Shown here piece after piece: positions 18,251 to 26,262 of a DNA stretch of 55,539 nucleotides. The notes under the pieces are model-generated. The model searched no databases. It had not been told where the DNA came from and saw only the letters and a list, made by a program, of their open reading frames with translations. Location of the stretch: contig CAZSSM010000047.1 in assembly GCA_964609385.1 (NCBI GenBank), positions 1 to 55,539 of the forward strand. The letters run 5' to 3'. How positions within the stretch are numbered: the stretch's first letter is position 1; each line of letters starts with the position of its first letter. The position numbers and the translations under genes are program-made. The DNA comes from CAZSSM01 sp964609385 (GTDB lineage: Bacteria; Planctomycetota; Planctomycetia; Isosphaerales; Isosphaeraceae).

Positions 18251-19174
18251 TCAGATGACGTCGGCGAATTGCTTCTCGGCGTGGCGGAAGTAGAGACAGC
18301 CCACCGCGAAGAGCCCCAGACCGACCCCACCCGAGACGGCCAGCGCCTGCAGGTCCAGCGGCTGGCCCAGCAGCGTCGAGCGGAACCCGAGGATCAAGCC
18401 GTAGGCCGGGTTCAACGGGAGCAGCATCCGGCTCCGCTCGCCCAGCGAGGCCAGATCTTGCAGGTAGATGCATGGCGTGGCGAACATCCAGGCCTGGACC
18501 ATGAACGGCACCACATAGCGGAAGTCGCGGTAGGTCACCGTCAAGGCTGACAGCAGCGCTCCGATCCCGATGGTCGTCAGCACCAGCAGGCCGAAGACCA
18601 AGGGGGCCAGGACGACCGAGAAGCCTGGCAGGATGCCGAACCCGATCATGGCCACCACCAGCACGCCCAGGGCGACCACCAAGTCGACCAGGCTCGCCCC
18701 GACCGAGGCCATCGGGATCAGGAGCCGGGGGAAGTAGACTTTGGTGACCAGGCTGTGGTTGTTGACCACGCTCTGACCGGCCGTCGTGACCGCCGTCGAC
18801 AGGAACGTCCAGGCGATCAGGCCGCTGAGCACATAGAGCGGATAGGGCACCGACGAGCCCGACAGCGAGGCCACTTTGCCCAGGAACAGCGTGAAGATCA
18901 GCATGGTCGCCAACGGCTGGATCAAGGCCCAGGCCGCGCCCAGGACCGTCTGCTTGTACCGGACCTTGACGTCGCGCCAGGCCAGGAAGAAGCCGAGTTC
19001 GCGGAATCGCCAGAGGTCCCGGAGGTCCAGCAGATGCCAACCGGGCCGCCGTTCGATCACGGTGACCGGCCCGGAGTCGGCCGGAGGCCGCTCCGTGGTC
19101 GTTGGGGATGTCGACGGGGCCGGGGCCGCCTCGACACTTCGGGGTCGGCTCTCGGATGGGACGGCGATGCTCAC
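18251..19174 (-). CDS. wzm: ABC-2 type polysaccharide export permease
   Basis: An ABC-2 membrane subunit of about 307 residues. After a low-complexity N-terminus and the amphipathic segment LRDLWRFRELGFFLAWRDVK come KVRYKQTVLGAAWALIQPL, the conserved loop of Wzm/KpsM/TagG permeases, and about six transmembrane helices. It must pair with the ATPase at 15535-16830 to move lipid-linked polysaccharide across the inner membrane. The frame opens at an ATG at 19204, but the GTG at 19174 has GGGAG 6 nt upstream whereas the ATG has none; both starts are possible. The ligase gene lies 120 bp downstream. Confidence 0.9.
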   Translation of the reverse strand: MSIAVPSESRPRSVEAAPAPSTSPTTTERPPADSGPVTVIERRPGWHLLDLRDLWRFRELGFFLAWRDVKVRYKQTVLGAAWALIQPLATMLIFTLFLGKVASLSGSSVPYPLYVLSGLIAWTFLSTAVTTAGQSVVNNHSLVTKVYFPRLLIPMASVGASLVDLVVALGVLVVAMIGFGILPGFSVVLAPLVFGLLVLTTIGIGALLSALTVTYRDFRYVVPFMVQAWMFATPCIYLQDLASLGERSRMLLPLNPAYGLILGFRSTLLGQPLDLQALAVSGGVGLGLFAVGCLYFRHAEKQFADVI

Positions 19175-19345
19175 AGTCGTCTCCCGGGACGGATCAAGGG
19201 GCATAGAGGGATCGGGCCTGAACGGCGGGGTGGTCTTCGGGTCAAAACGCGTGGATGTTGGTCGGGGCCGGAGCGTTGTCCGTCGGATGATACGGGAAGG
19301 TCCAGGGAGGACGACCGAACGCGTTGGCGTTCGGGGACCGAGCGG

Positions 19346-20449
19346 TCAGGGGATCCCGCGAACCACTGGTGGGCCGATCAGGCGGGTCAGCCAGACCGGC
19401 AGGCGTTGCCAGGCTTGGATCATCCGATTGTAGCGACCGCTTTCGGGCCGGACTTCGTCACCGCTGCCGATCCGCACATAGCGTTGCCAGCACGCCTCAT
19501 CGGGCTCGGCGCCCCACTGTTTCTTGAACTGGAAGGTGCTCGAATCGGCCGTTGAGCGGCCGAAGTCGAAGCTGTGTTGCCCGCGCTCCACGGCTCGGAG
19601 CAACATCTCCCAATACATCAGCATATTGCAGTTGGTCTGGCGGAACGCCCGCAGCGCCCCGGCGGTCGGCACTTCGGTGACGCCCCCGCCGTGCAGCAGC
19701 AGCGCCGCGGCGATCGGTCGCCCTTCGGCGCGCACGACGCAGAGTTCGGCCCCGTCGGGGAACTGGTCGAGGATCGCCCGGAAGAGCCGGCGTCCGAAGA
19801 CGGGTGTGCCCAGGTCCCGCATGTTCCGGCAGAGCACGTCGTAGAAGGCGTCCAGGTACTCGTGCCGACCCCAGGTGACCGAGAGGCCTTGCCCCTGTCC
19901 CTTGCGGACCTGATTGCGGACCTTGGAGCGGATCGTCGACCAGAGCCCCGCCTCGTCGGACGGCAAGGCCAGACGCATGTGAAACTTGTTCACGTTGGCC
20001 GAGGTGAGTTTCGGGTGCGCCAGGGGCGCTTCGTGGCGGAGTTCCAGATAGCGGACCCCCAACACGTCGGCCAACGCGACGGCCCGGTCGACCAGCGCGT
20101 GGGCGAGGTCCGGCTCGTCAGCGACGACGCCGTGGGTGTTGAGGTAGGGCAGACTGACCAAGAAGTCGCCGAAGAGTCGGGACCGGACCCGGCAGAGCGG
20201 CAGGATTCCGCCGAGTCGCCCTCGCGACCGAGCGACCAGGAGGTAGGGGACGTGGTCCAGGCCCGCCTCCAGGACTCGGGGCCAGACCGGGTCCTGGCCC
20301 AAGGCCCGAGGCGGTCGGCCCTTGCTCCAGACCGCGATCTCGTCCAGTTGCGCCCTCCAATCCCGGTCGGGGCCGAGCAGCTCGACCGAGGCGGCGGTGG
20401 CGTCCGGGATCGGGCGGCTCGTCGGGGTCAAGACTTCGAACGCCGTCAT
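19346..20449 (-). CDS. FemAB-like GNAT acyltransferase, PEP-CTERM-associated type
   Basis: A 367-residue protein of the FemAB/GNAT fold (TIGR03019-like). The first acyltransferase half includes PYLLVARSRGRLGGILPLCR; the second includes WSTIRSKVRNQVRKGQGQGL, ELCVVRAEGRPIAAALLLH and TNCNMLMYWEMLLRAVERG, then FDFGRSTADSSTFQFKKQWG, the signature block of this family. FemAB proteins use aminoacyl-tRNA or acyl-CoA donors; in exosortase loci they are thought to acylate an amino sugar. The ATG overlaps the stop of the upstream glycosyltransferase as ATGA (20446-20449), implying coupled translation. A longer reading frame to 20707 lies inside that upstream gene and is rejected. Confidence 0.88.
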   Translation of the reverse strand: MTAFEVLTPTSRPIPDATAASVELLGPDRDWRAQLDEIAVWSKGRPPRALGQDPVWPRVLEAGLDHVPYLLVARSRGRLGGILPLCRVRSRLFGDFLVSLPYLNTHGVVADEPDLAHALVDRAVALADVLGVRYLELRHEAPLAHPKLTSANVNKFHMRLALPSDEAGLWSTIRSKVRNQVRKGQGQGLSVTWGRHEYLDAFYDVLCRNMRDLGTPVFGRRLFRAILDQFPDGAELCVVRAEGRPIAAALLLHGGGVTEVPTAGALRAFRQTNCNMLMYWEMLLRAVERGQHSFDFGRSTADSSTFQFKKQWGAEPDEACWQRYVRIGSGDEVRPESGRYNRMIQAWQRLPVWLTRLIGPPVVRGIP

Positions 20450-21675
20450 CGACCGGTCCCCCCTTCGGAGAAGATGAGTTCGTCGTAGATCGCGCGGATG
20501 GCCCGCATCCGCTCGGCGAAGCTGTGCCGCTCGGCGACTCGGCGTTGGCCGGCCACGCCCAGTCGTTTTCGGAGTTCGGCGTCTTCGAGCAAACGGGCCA
20601 GGGCGCGTTCGATCTGGCCGGCCAGGTCGGGCTCGACATCGATCAGGAGCCCGTTGTGCCCGTCCTCGATGAGCCGGGGCACGCCGGCGATCCGCGTGGC
20701 CAGGCACGGCACGCCCGTGGCCATCGCCTCCAGCAGCACGTTGGGCAGCCCCTCGCGCAGGCTGCTCAAGGCGAACACGTCGATCGCCTCGTAGACATCG
20801 CGCGGGTCGGCACAGAACCCCAGCAGGTGGACGTGTTCGGCCAGGCTCTCGCGGTCGATCGCCTCGACCAGCGCATCGCGGTGATCCCCCTCGCCGGCGA
20901 TCACCAGGTCGACCGCGATCCCTCGACGACGGAGGCCGGCGACGCCCGCGATCAGTGCCTCAAAACCTTTCTCAGGCGAGAGCCGGCCCACCGCGCCGAC
21001 GACCAGCCGATCCGGAGCCAGGCCCAACCGGCGCTTCGCCTCGGCCAGATCATGCCGGCGCTGATAGTCCTCCAGCACGATCCCGTTCTCGATCAGCACG
21101 CAACGCGAGGCGGGCAGTCCCAATGCCAGGCATTCGCGGTGCAGGTCCTCCGAGACGCAGAGGACCCGCTCGTAACGCTTGAGGCAGAACCGGTCGATCC
21201 CGTAGTAGAGCGGTGTCTTGGCCGTCCGCTTGACCCAACCGTGCACCGTCGTCACCAGCCGCATCGGCCAACGACGGTTCAGGAGCAGGCCCAGCGCGTT
21301 GCTCTTGTAGTCGTGGCCGTGCCAGATCGCGACCCGTTCGTGTCGGCATATCTCCAACATCTGTCCCGGGACCCGCCAATCCCAGGCGCCTCGGTCGGGC
21401 ACCGAGATCAAGGGTGCCTCCCAAGCCTGCGCCCGGCCTCGGAGTACCTCGAAGCCAGGATCGTCCGGCGGATGCATGTACGCGCAGAGGGTCCGGTACG
21501 GGGTTGAGGTCAGGTAGCGCGGCGTCTTGAGGATCGTCTTGTCCGGGCCACCGCCCTGGCCGCTGACGACGCGCGTTTCCAGGACGACTCGCTCCTCAGA
21601 GGATGTCGACGAGGCCGACGAGATCTCAGGTTCGACCGATCCGGATGCGGGACGGGAGGAGATCGATGCAGTCAT
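20446..21675 (-). CDS. GT4-like glycosyltransferase
   Basis: A 409-residue GT-B glycosyltransferase. About 30 Ser/Glu-rich residues precede the acceptor domain, which opens with LETRVVSGQGGGPDKTI, followed by IWHGHDYKSNALGLLLNRR and a conserved TTVHGWV. The donor domain carries LVVGAVGRLSPEKGFEALI, LSSLREGLPNVLLEAMA and TGVPCLATRIAGVPRLIED. Its stop overlaps the start of the FemAB-like gene by 4 nt, so the sugar added here may be the one that is then acylated. GAGGAT lies before the ATG. Confidence 0.88.
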   Translation of the reverse strand: MTASISSRPASGSVEPEISSASSTSSEERVVLETRVVSGQGGGPDKTILKTPRYLTSTPYRTLCAYMHPPDDPGFEVLRGRAQAWEAPLISVPDRGAWDWRVPGQMLEICRHERVAIWHGHDYKSNALGLLLNRRWPMRLVTTVHGWVKRTAKTPLYYGIDRFCLKRYERVLCVSEDLHRECLALGLPASRCVLIENGIVLEDYQRRHDLAEAKRRLGLAPDRLVVGAVGRLSPEKGFEALIAGVAGLRRRGIAVDLVIAGEGDHRDALVEAIDRESLAEHVHLLGFCADPRDVYEAIDVFALSSLREGLPNVLLEAMATGVPCLATRIAGVPRLIEDGHNGLLIDVEPDLAGQIERALARLLEDAELRKRLGVAGQRRVAERHSFAERMRAIRAIYDELIFSEGGTGR

Positions 21676-21777
21676 CCGGGCGCATCCTCGTTCTGGGTGA
21701 CGCGATGGTGGCTGGTGGGTTGGACGCGAGCGCTGACGGTTTGCAGCCCAACTCTGCCCGGCTCGATTCGACGCGGC

Positions 21778-23076
21778 TCAGGCGTCGGCATGGATCCAGG
21801 TCACGAACCGATCGGCCTTGGCCTGCCACGACTCCGAGACGAGTCGACGGCGGGCCGACTCCTGGTCGGCGGGCAGGTTGTCGCGGAGCCGGAGCCGGAC
21901 CCGCTCCGAGAACTCCTCGGGCGTCTCGGCCAGGTCGAGGGCATCGGACCATGCCCGATTGGCCGGCAGGTTGCGGGCGATCACCGGTCGACCGGTGGCC
22001 AGGTATTCCTTGAGCTTCAAGGGCTGAATGGCCCGCGTGACCGGCAGGTCGGCATACGGCATGATCAGGGCGTCGGAGGCCTGTCCGAGCCGGGCCAGAT
22101 CCTCCAGCGTTCGCGGTCCCCAACGCACCAAGCGTGTGAGTTGGCGGAGCTGCGGGTCGGGCTCCTGTTCCGGACCGACCAGCAGGATCGTGCCGGCCTC
22201 CAGATCGGCGTCGAGCCGCGCCAGCATCGCCACGTCGAGCCGCTGATCGACCAGGCCCCAGAACGTGATCAGCGGACGTTCCAGGCCGCTCGCGGGATCG
22301 GTCGCAGAGGTTGATGCCCCGTGGGTCGACCGATCCATTACTCCTCCGGGAGCGCGCCAGAAGTCCAGATCGACGCCATGGGTCAGCAGGTGCGCCGAGC
22401 GGCCCATCCCGGCGAGCCGATCGCAGAGGTTCTGGCTGACGGCGACGACCTCATCGACCCGATCGACCAGCTCGCGCTCGAGCCGCTCCAAAGGGGCTCG
22501 GTCCAGGCCGGGCCATTGGCTGAAGTCGTCCAGGCAGTAATAGATCCAGCGCCGGGCCGGCAGGTGCCCGATCAGGTCGGCGACGATCGGGATCGTGGTG
22601 ATCGCCACCGGAGGCGGGTCGAGGCCTGCAAGCGCCCGTCCGATCTGGTGACGGAGCAGGTCGCGGTTGAGCCGGCGGTCGAACCCCGAGCGATACCAGG
22701 GCCACATGATCGGGTTGAGCACGCGTGGATCGCGATCGGAGACCGAGACGACTTCCGGATCCGGGCGTCGGCGTCGTGCCGGGGTGGTCCAGGTGGCCAG
22801 TTTGCCGAGGACCCGATGGAGGGTGGTCCGATCGAGCCGAGGGGGACGCATGCCGATGGTGTTGACCCAATCGACCTGGTAGCGGTCCATCAGCCGGGCG
22901 ACCAGGTGTTGGCAACTCGACGGGTGCCGCCCCCAATCGTCGGCGAAGACGAGCAGGCGGTCGACGACGTCGGTCGGCCCCCGATCGGGCTCGGCACCAC
23001 GATCGCCCACGATGGGGTCGACCCGATCGGGTTCGATCGCGCCGAGGGCCGGTTCAGACCGGGCGGTCGACGACAT
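21778..23076 (-). CDS. GT-B glycosyltransferase, TuaH-like
   Basis: A 432-residue glycosyltransferase. LLVFADDWGRHPSSCQHL opens the acceptor domain, WIYYCLDDFSQWPGLDRAP and EVVAVSQNLCDRLAGMG form the middle, and LITFWGLVDQRLDVAML, ALIMPYADLPVTRAIQPLK and EYLATGRPVIARNLPANR the donor domain. This pattern resembles TuaH and related GT-B enzymes. The ATG at 23076 overlaps the end of the upstream glycosyltransferase gene by 23 nt; the reading frame extends to 23193 but only as antisense-like sequence inside that gene. Donor and acceptor are unknown. Confidence 0.85.
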   Translation of the reverse strand: MSSTARSEPALGAIEPDRVDPIVGDRGAEPDRGPTDVVDRLLVFADDWGRHPSSCQHLVARLMDRYQVDWVNTIGMRPPRLDRTTLHRVLGKLATWTTPARRRRPDPEVVSVSDRDPRVLNPIMWPWYRSGFDRRLNRDLLRHQIGRALAGLDPPPVAITTIPIVADLIGHLPARRWIYYCLDDFSQWPGLDRAPLERLERELVDRVDEVVAVSQNLCDRLAGMGRSAHLLTHGVDLDFWRAPGGVMDRSTHGASTSATDPASGLERPLITFWGLVDQRLDVAMLARLDADLEAGTILLVGPEQEPDPQLRQLTRLVRWGPRTLEDLARLGQASDALIMPYADLPVTRAIQPLKLKEYLATGRPVIARNLPANRAWSDALDLAETPEEFSERVRLRLRDNLPADQESARRRLVSESWQAKADRFVTWIHADA

Positions 23077-24244
23077 GGTGGAGCATCTCGCGATAGAGGT
23101 TGGCGTACGAGGCGTGCATAGCCCGCTGATCGAAGTGCTGCTCGGCCCGTCGCCGACCGTTGAGGCCCAGCTCTCGGCGGCGCTCCGGATCACCGGCCAG
23201 TTCCACGATCCGCGAGGCGAGGCCTTGGGGGTCGCCGGCTGGGGCGAGCAGGCCGGTCCGACCCGGCTCGACCACCTCTGAGACGCCGCCGACGTCGGTG
23301 CTGACGACCGGTCGGGACGCAGCCATCGCTTCGATCAGGGTCAGGGGAATCCCCTCGCTGATGCTGGTCAGCAGCACGATGTCGGAGGCGGCTACCAGCC
23401 GAGGCACGTCGCGGCGCGTGCCGAGCAGCCGGACCCGATCGCCCAAGCCTTGTTCAGCGATCTGTGCCTCGATCGCGCCGCGCTCCGGGCCGTCCCCGAC
23501 GAGCAGCAGCCGCGCCTTCGGCAGACGGTCCGTCAAGGCGGCCATCGTCGATAGCGCCGTGCCGTGGTCCTTGAGGTAGTCCAGCCGGGCCACCAGGATC
23601 AGGACGAGGTCGTCGGCTTCGAGTCCCAACTCACGGCGGACCGCCTCGGGATCGGGATCGACTTGAGCGAAGCGTTCCAGGTCGATGCCGTTGTGGATCA
23701 CGCCGACCTTCGACGCGGGGATCCCCTCGTTGCGGACGACCGCGTCCCGCACGGCGTGGCCGACACAGATCACTCGGTCGTCGGCGCGGAAGAGCACGCG
23801 GTTGGCCGCGACCCGTTTCCAGCGACGCAGGTCGGGGCTGTGTCGCCCGTGCTCGGTGAACAGCACGGGGGGCCGCCGACGTGGCCATCGAGACATCAGG
23901 CTGTAGGCCGTCGGCGTGTATTGGTGGGCGTGGATCAAGTCGACATCGCCGATCCGGAACTGCTCGGCCAATCGACGGAGACACCCGCGATCCAAGCCCG
24001 AGCCGCGCCCGATCACCTCGACGGGATATCCTTCATCGATGAGCTGTTTGCCCAAGGTGCCCAAGCCGTCTAAGCAGGCGAACCGGAACCGGAACTGGTC
24101 GCTGAGCCGGCGCGCCAATGCGGCGGCCAGGACCTCAGCCCCGCCGATCTCCAGGGTGTGCAGGACCTGGCAGACGACGGGCCGCCGTTCATCACGCATT
24201 GCGGACCGGGCGGTCGGGATCGTGAGCGTCGTCTGCGCGGTCAT
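23054..24244 (-). CDS. GT4-like glycosyltransferase
   Basis: A 396-residue GT-B enzyme. CQVLHTLEIGGAEVLAAALA near residues 25-44 is the N-terminal Gly loop, HAHQYTPTAYSLMSRWP and FTEHGRHSP lie in the acceptor domain, and GVIHNGIDLERF, LLVGDGPERGAIEAQIAEQG, LTSISEGIPLTLIEAMAASR and PVVSTDVGGVSEVVE form the donor site. The pattern matches the GT4 glycosyltransferases common in exosortase loci. Its ATG overlaps the stop of the AsnB-like gene as ATGA (24241-24244), and its own 3' end overlaps the next transferase gene, so the three genes form a tightly coupled set. Confidence 0.9.
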   Translation of the reverse strand: MTAQTTLTIPTARSAMRDERRPVVCQVLHTLEIGGAEVLAAALARRLSDQFRFRFACLDGLGTLGKQLIDEGYPVEVIGRGSGLDRGCLRRLAEQFRIGDVDLIHAHQYTPTAYSLMSRWPRRRPPVLFTEHGRHSPDLRRWKRVAANRVLFRADDRVICVGHAVRDAVVRNEGIPASKVGVIHNGIDLERFAQVDPDPEAVRRELGLEADDLVLILVARLDYLKDHGTALSTMAALTDRLPKARLLLVGDGPERGAIEAQIAEQGLGDRVRLLGTRRDVPRLVAASDIVLLTSISEGIPLTLIEAMAASRPVVSTDVGGVSEVVEPGRTGLLAPAGDPQGLASRIVELAGDPERRRELGLNGRRRAEQHFDQRAMHASYANLYREMLHHVVDRPV

Positions 24245-26157
24245 GAGCGGCTCCCGGCCAGTTCGGCGTCGGAGGCCGTCGACGTCGATGCATCGGTCCG
24301 GTCGAGAAGCTCCTGCTGACCGAGTTCGAAGACGATCAAGCCCAGCAACAGGAACGTGTGGTTGCGGGTCCCGTCGAAGTGCTCGCCAACGATCCGACGG
24401 ATACCGTCGGCCTGGTAGACGCCCCGATCCAGGCAGGCCGGTCCGAGCAGGACCGACTCGACGAACCCGCGTAGTTCACGACGGAGCCAAAGGCCCAGCT
24501 TCTCGTAGTGCTGATAGCCGGGCACGCCCAGCTTGCGGAGCACGGCCAGGCGGAGCGTGCCCAGCTTTCGTCGCAACGCCCCCGAGCCGATCGATACGCC
24601 GGTGTTGGCGTTGACCACGCGGAGGAACTCGGGCCGGTGTCGACGGAGTAACTCGGCCTGGATCGTCTCGCCCAGCTTCAGGTGGGGCGGTGCGGACATC
24701 AAGGCGTCGACCAACTCGCGGTCCAGCAGCGGGACCCGAACCTCCGTGACCGAGTTGAATTCCTGGAGCGACATCGCCGTCTCGCGTCGCAAGTGCTCTT
24801 GCAGGAAGGCCAGCCAGATGCCGTGTATGGCGGGTCCTTGGTTGTCCAACGTGGCTAGGCTCGTCGCCAGCGACTCCCGAGCCAGTTGGTCCATCTCGTC
24901 CATCGACGGGCCCGCCAGCCACGAGGCCCCGACCGACTCGAGCATGTAGGCACGCGTCCGTCGGAAAAGCCAGGCTTCCAAGCTGGGGCCATCGACGATC
25001 GCCTCGGCCGACGCGTCGATGGAGTGGCTGTAGGCCTTCTGCATGTGCATCAGTTCGCCAGCGTGGCCCCGGAGCAGGACCTCGATGCCCAACGCGCGGT
25101 AGGTCGCCAGGGTCGGCATGACGATCCCTTGGCAAATGTAGTGGCCATCGGTCAAGCGGACCATCGTCCGCATGTAGTGTTCGTAATCTTGGAGGAACTC
25201 TTCATTGAGGTGATGTGCGTGATAGTTGCAGCCGACCAGTTCGGCCAACCGCGCCGCGCAGTCGTGGTCGAGGCTGCCCGGGATCCCCAAGCTGACCGCC
25301 GTCAGCGGGCGGACACTCGGATCGAGCGTCGCCAGGAGCATCCGCGAGTCCATCCCGCCGCTGAGCGAGACCCCCAGGCTCCGGGACGTCGATCCGCTTC
25401 GCCGCATCGCCCGGACGAACGCTGCGTCGATCCGATCCAGGTGGTCCGCATCGGAGAGGTTGGGATCGATCGCCGGTGCGTGGAACCGGGCATAGCGGTC
25501 GATGCTCAGGCGACCGGAATCCACCTCGTAGGTGTAGTAGGCGGCTGCGGGCAGGGCGTGGATGTCACGGAAGAGGGTCGAGGTGCCGAGCAGGTGTCCG
25601 AACGAAAAGAACTGGGCGAGGCCGGCCGGATCGATGGTGCGTGAGACGTGCTCGTCGGCCAGCAGCGCCTTGATCTCCGAGCCGAACAGAAGTCGATCCG
25701 GCCGTTGCGTCAGGTAGAACGGGCGCATCCCGAACCGGTCGGTGACCAGGATCAGCCTTCGGCTCCGACCGTCCCAGACCACGCCGGAGAACCGGCCGTG
25801 CAGGTCGCTGAGGACCTCGGGACCCCCCGCCAGGTAGGCCCGCGCGAGGATCTCGGCCGGCTCGTTGGTCTCGAGCGTCTGGCCGCGCTGACTCAGGATC
25901 GATCGGGCCTCGTCGGGGTCGTAAATCTCCCCATCGATCAATGCCCAGATCGGTTCCTGGGGATGGCGGTAGACCCGGGTCTGGGCCCCTTCGGCGTCCA
26001 GCGCGAGCCCGGCCCAGGCCAGGCCTTGCTCCGGCTCGACGACCAGGGTCTCCGGGGGATACCAGGGCTCCCGATGGGCGTGGCGGACCATGGCGGTCAG
26101 CCGTTCCGAGGCGTCCGCCGCGATCGGAGTTTGTACGAAGCCGAAGATGCCGGGCAT
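24241..26157 (-). CDS. Asparagine synthetase-like amidotransferase lacking the catalytic N-terminal Cys
   Basis: A 638-residue protein with the class II glutaminase plus synthetase layout of AsnB. It begins MPGIFGF where active enzymes begin MCGIxG, so the N-terminal nucleophile Cys is replaced by Pro. The rest of the glutaminase fold is recognisable (ALIDGEIYD, FSGVVWDGRSRRLILVTDRF, LLFGSEIKALLAD). The synthetase half keeps the ATP PP-loop VSLSGGMDSRMLL. The ATG at 26157 follows AAGG by about 9 nt; an in-frame TTG nine nt upstream would add only three residues (MLP) and no Cys. It could use free ammonia or another amine, or simply form an acyl-adenylate, to modify a uronic acid or acyl group. 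A Cys-containing paralogue is encoded at 29189-31174. Confidence 0.88.
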   Translation of the reverse strand: MPGIFGFVQTPIAADASERLTAMVRHAHREPWYPPETLVVEPEQGLAWAGLALDAEGAQTRVYRHPQEPIWALIDGEIYDPDEARSILSQRGQTLETNEPAEILARAYLAGGPEVLSDLHGRFSGVVWDGRSRRLILVTDRFGMRPFYLTQRPDRLLFGSEIKALLADEHVSRTIDPAGLAQFFSFGHLLGTSTLFRDIHALPAAAYYTYEVDSGRLSIDRYARFHAPAIDPNLSDADHLDRIDAAFVRAMRRSGSTSRSLGVSLSGGMDSRMLLATLDPSVRPLTAVSLGIPGSLDHDCAARLAELVGCNYHAHHLNEEFLQDYEHYMRTMVRLTDGHYICQGIVMPTLATYRALGIEVLLRGHAGELMHMQKAYSHSIDASAEAIVDGPSLEAWLFRRTRAYMLESVGASWLAGPSMDEMDQLARESLATSLATLDNQGPAIHGIWLAFLQEHLRRETAMSLQEFNSVTEVRVPLLDRELVDALMSAPPHLKLGETIQAELLRRHRPEFLRVVNANTGVSIGSGALRRKLGTLRLAVLRKLGVPGYQHYEKLGLWLRRELRGFVESVLLGPACLDRGVYQADGIRRIVGEHFDGTRNHTFLLLGLIVFELGQQELLDRTDASTSTASDAELAGSRS

Positions 26158-26262
26158 CGGGAGCAACCTTCGCGTTCACAGGGTCGAAACGAAACAACCA
26201 GCTTGTTGAGGAGGTCGCTCGGAGGCATCCGCGAACGTCGCGCGTCGCCTCCGGACCACTTC

